Assembly: GCF_024505185.1 (NCBI RefSeq)
Contig: NZ_JANIBJ010000036.1
Span: forward strand, 1-43,374
Length of the DNA: 43,374 bases
Reading direction: 5' to 3'
Source of the DNA: Methylomonas subterranea
GTDB taxonomy: Bacteria; Pseudomonadota; Gammaproteobacteria; Methylococcales; Methylomonadaceae
Every line of letters starts with the position of its first letter. The first letter of the stretch is position 1. This document shows positions 42,824 to 43,374 of this stretch, piece by piece. A program made the translations under genes and the position numbers. The notes below the pieces were generated by a model. That model did no database searches. It saw only the letters and a list, made by a program, of their open reading frames with translations, and had not been told where the DNA came from.

Positions 42824-43374
42824 GTCCGCCGCCGCACAGGCGGCTTAGAAAAATTTGATGGGTTGTTTGAGTTCTTCCAGGGCTGTCCGCCGCCGCACAG
42901 GCGGCTTAGAAAAGTGACGCACCATAATCCGTCGGTCAACCCGAGTCCGCCGCCGCACAGGCGGCTTAGAAATCAGTGCATAACCAATCATTTAACGTGA
43001 GCCGGTCCGCCGCCGCACAGGCGGCTTAGAAAGTTCTACCGCTGCTGTCATTGCCGCCCGCTATGTCCGCCGCCGCACAGGCGGCTTAGAAACAGCGCTT
43101 TGGCGGCTGAATGGCCGCGATCGAGTCCGCCGCCGCACAGGCGGCTTAGAAAGCATGCCGGATTCGATATCCGCCAATCCATCGGTCCGCCGCCGCACAG
43201 GCGGCTTAGAAATTTATTATCAAGGCATGCAGCAAAATAACCCAGTCCGCCGCCGCACAGGCGGCTTAGAAAACTCCTTATTTCCCGAGGACTTGGCCGA
43301 GTCCGTCCGCCGCCGCACAGGCGGCTTAGAAAGGTATATTTTGATGGCGAAGCTATTTGTTGCCGTCCGCCGCC
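42824..43374 (+). CRISPR. Type I-F CRISPR array, continues beyond the window
   Basis: Nine complete, identical 28-nt repeats start at 42824, 42885, 42945, 43005, 43065, 43125, 43185, 43245 and 43305; a tenth begins at 43365 and is cut by the window end. Spacers are 32 nt, except the first, which is 33 nt. Each repeat has a GTCCG lead, a 5-bp stem CCGCC/GGCGG around GCACA, and an 8-nt tail CTTAGAAA that becomes the crRNA handle. The leader and cas genes are on the left, so the leader-proximal (newest) spacers are seen. All nine spacers differ, and none obviously matches sequence elsewhere in this window. Confidence 0.98.

Overview
The window looks like chromosome of a gammaproteobacterium, most probably a type I methanotroph of the Methylococcales (Methylomonas/Methylobacter-like). 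This is inference from gene content: two PEP-CTERM/VPLPA-type exported proteins, a nonaheme cytochrome, TIGR02647 and DUF6164-type small proteins, aas-lplT, efpL/yeiP, a tRNA-Asp very close to the gammaproteobacterial form, and a mostly GC-rich background.

Layout. Positions 1-7.2 kb hold small envelope and hypothetical genes (PPOX-family protein, Slp-type lipoprotein, secreted proteins, a PEP-CTERM protein), then a receiver-domain protein followed by a GspE/PulE-type ATPase. 7.4-10.7 kb holds a nonaheme c-type cytochrome with an N-terminal IPT/TIG domain, followed by a VPLPA-type sorted exoprotein. 10.9-14.3 kb is aas-lplT (lysophospholipid import and re-acylation), then a TetR regulator, a Nudix hydrolase, a small heat-shock protein and tRNA-Asp. 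16.2-20 kb is decayed: a methyltransferase that runs into a decapitated PepSY gene, palindromic repeats, an arylamine N-acetyltransferase and a broken transposase. 20-25.4 kb has a SpoIIE-type phosphatase/HATPase signalling protein, small DUF proteins, an AI-2E-family permease and a membrane-anchored cold-shock protein. 25.5-30.6 kb is a minus-strand run: ftsK, a small membrane protein, SemiSWEET, cobB/cbiA, cobO and a SnoaL-like protein. 30.8-33.8 kb is trxB-aat-bpt-efpL.

34.1-43.4 kb is the most interesting part: a compact type I-F2 (I-Fv) CRISPR-Cas locus, cas1, cas2-3, cas7fv, cas5fv, cas6f, then a leader and a CRISPR array that leaves the right edge. There is no cas8f/large-subunit gene. 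Three features make it unusual. (i) Toxin-antitoxin genes are interleaved with it: an AbrB/PIN pair between cas1 and cas2-3, an orphan antitoxin before cas2-3, and a paralogous antitoxin plus PIN toxin between cas2-3 and cas7fv. (ii) A frameshifted copy of the first ~105 bp of cas2-3 lies upstream of the intact gene. (iii) Base composition changes abruptly inside cas2-3 (about 36.56-36.60 kb) and inside cas6f (about 42.22-42.25 kb). This suggests an AT-richer effector core was recombined between a GC-rich resident cas1/cas2 end and a resident cas6f-3'/CRISPR end, keeping the Cas1-Cas2 and Cas6f-repeat interfaces while replacing the effector.

Dispersed palindromes of at least three families occur in the intergenic regions. 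One family brackets cas1 and supplies its last codons; one copy has terminal inverted repeats and looks like a MITE.
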